6,289 nucleotides of DNA from Xanthomonas cassavae CFBP 4642 (GTDB lineage Bacteria; Pseudomonadota; Gammaproteobacteria; Xanthomonadales; Xanthomonadaceae), in assembly GCF_000454545.1 (NCBI RefSeq), contig NZ_CM002139.1, forward strand, positions 2,236,390 through 2,242,678. Reading direction: 5' to 3'. The notes below the pieces were generated by a model, which was not told the origin of the DNA, searched no databases, and worked only from the letters and a program-made list of their open reading frames with translations. Shown piece after piece: positions 6,195-6,289 of this stretch (positions are counted from its first letter, which is position 1; each line of letters begins with the position of its first letter). A program made the position numbers and the translations under genes.

Positions 6195-6289
6195 TCCTGC
6201 GACAATCGCACAGAGGCACCAGGACGATGACGATGCAACTGACCTTCGGCGACGCGGAGTACAACAGCAAGCGCAAGCGGACGCGGCGT
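6185..6289 (+). mobile_element. Left end of an IS5-family element inserted after VENN
   Basis: The transposase start at 6227 implies that the element's left edge lies a few tens of bases upstream, so the cdiA stop at 6192-6194 is probably IS sequence. I place the edge near 6185 after residues WLTKETLN, which read like a normal CdiA continuation. The second end, the terminal repeat match and the target duplication lie outside the window. Confidence 0.6.
6227..6289 (+). CDS. IS5-family transposase, N-terminal start only
   Basis: Twenty-one codons begin MTMQLTFGDAEYNSKRKRTR and continue past the window edge. MQLTFGDAE followed by a Lys/Arg-rich stretch is the N-terminus I know from Xanthomonas IS5-family (IS1478-like) DDE transposases. 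The ATG at 6233 may be the real start, since AGGA (6221-6224) lies eight bases before it; AGAGG (6212-6216) would serve the ATG at 6227. The catalytic residues are not in the window. Confidence 0.78.
   Translation, partial: MTMQLTFGDAEYNSKRKRTRR

Overview
The window looks like an accessory, rearranged stretch of a Xanthomonas or close relative (Xanthomonadaceae). Three things point there: the GC-rich coding style, an IS5-type transposase start of the kind common in Xanthomonas, and a SymE protein beside a filamentous-haemagglutinin/CdiA gene. The genus is inferred from remembered family patterns, not from a search.

Layout. Positions 1-110 are the right end of an IS3-family element on the + strand, comprising the last 25 codons of its orfB transposase and its terminal repeat. 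It abuts 111-298, the left end of a related IS3 element in the opposite orientation, with a terminal repeat and the first 40 codons of orfA. This looks like one copy inserted into another. From 299 a 16-codon reading frame ends in TGA and overlaps the ATG of an AT-rich 136-codon gene (346-756) as ATGA. I read this as the last residue of a destroyed toxin gene followed by its intact, now orphaned, immunity gene. A short AT-rich spacer follows. A SymE-family toxin gene then lies on the - strand (1282-938), preceded by a highly structured leader (about 1310-1421), a strong - strand intrinsic terminator (1448-1477) and a possible - strand promoter (1516-1544).

From about 1550 to 6194 runs a long + strand frame encoding the back part of a CdiA/FhaB-type two-partner secreted exoprotein: AGN-type haemagglutinin repeats, later FHA-2-type repeats, and a pretoxin domain ending in the VENN motif. 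It has no signal peptide, no TPS secretion domain and no credible start. It stops 11 residues after VENN, where an IS5-family element begins; that element's transposase starts at 6227 and runs off the window.

Taken together, this is a degraded contact-dependent inhibition (CDI) region. One toxin survives only as its tail plus a preserved immunity gene. A second CdiA carrier segment has lost both its secretion end and its toxin. Insertion sequences mark the breakpoints. The CdiA segment could still act as homologous DNA for exchange with an intact cdiA elsewhere. The surviving genes that look functional are the immunity gene and symE. The symE transcript has no obvious terminator before it would run antisense across the immunity gene.
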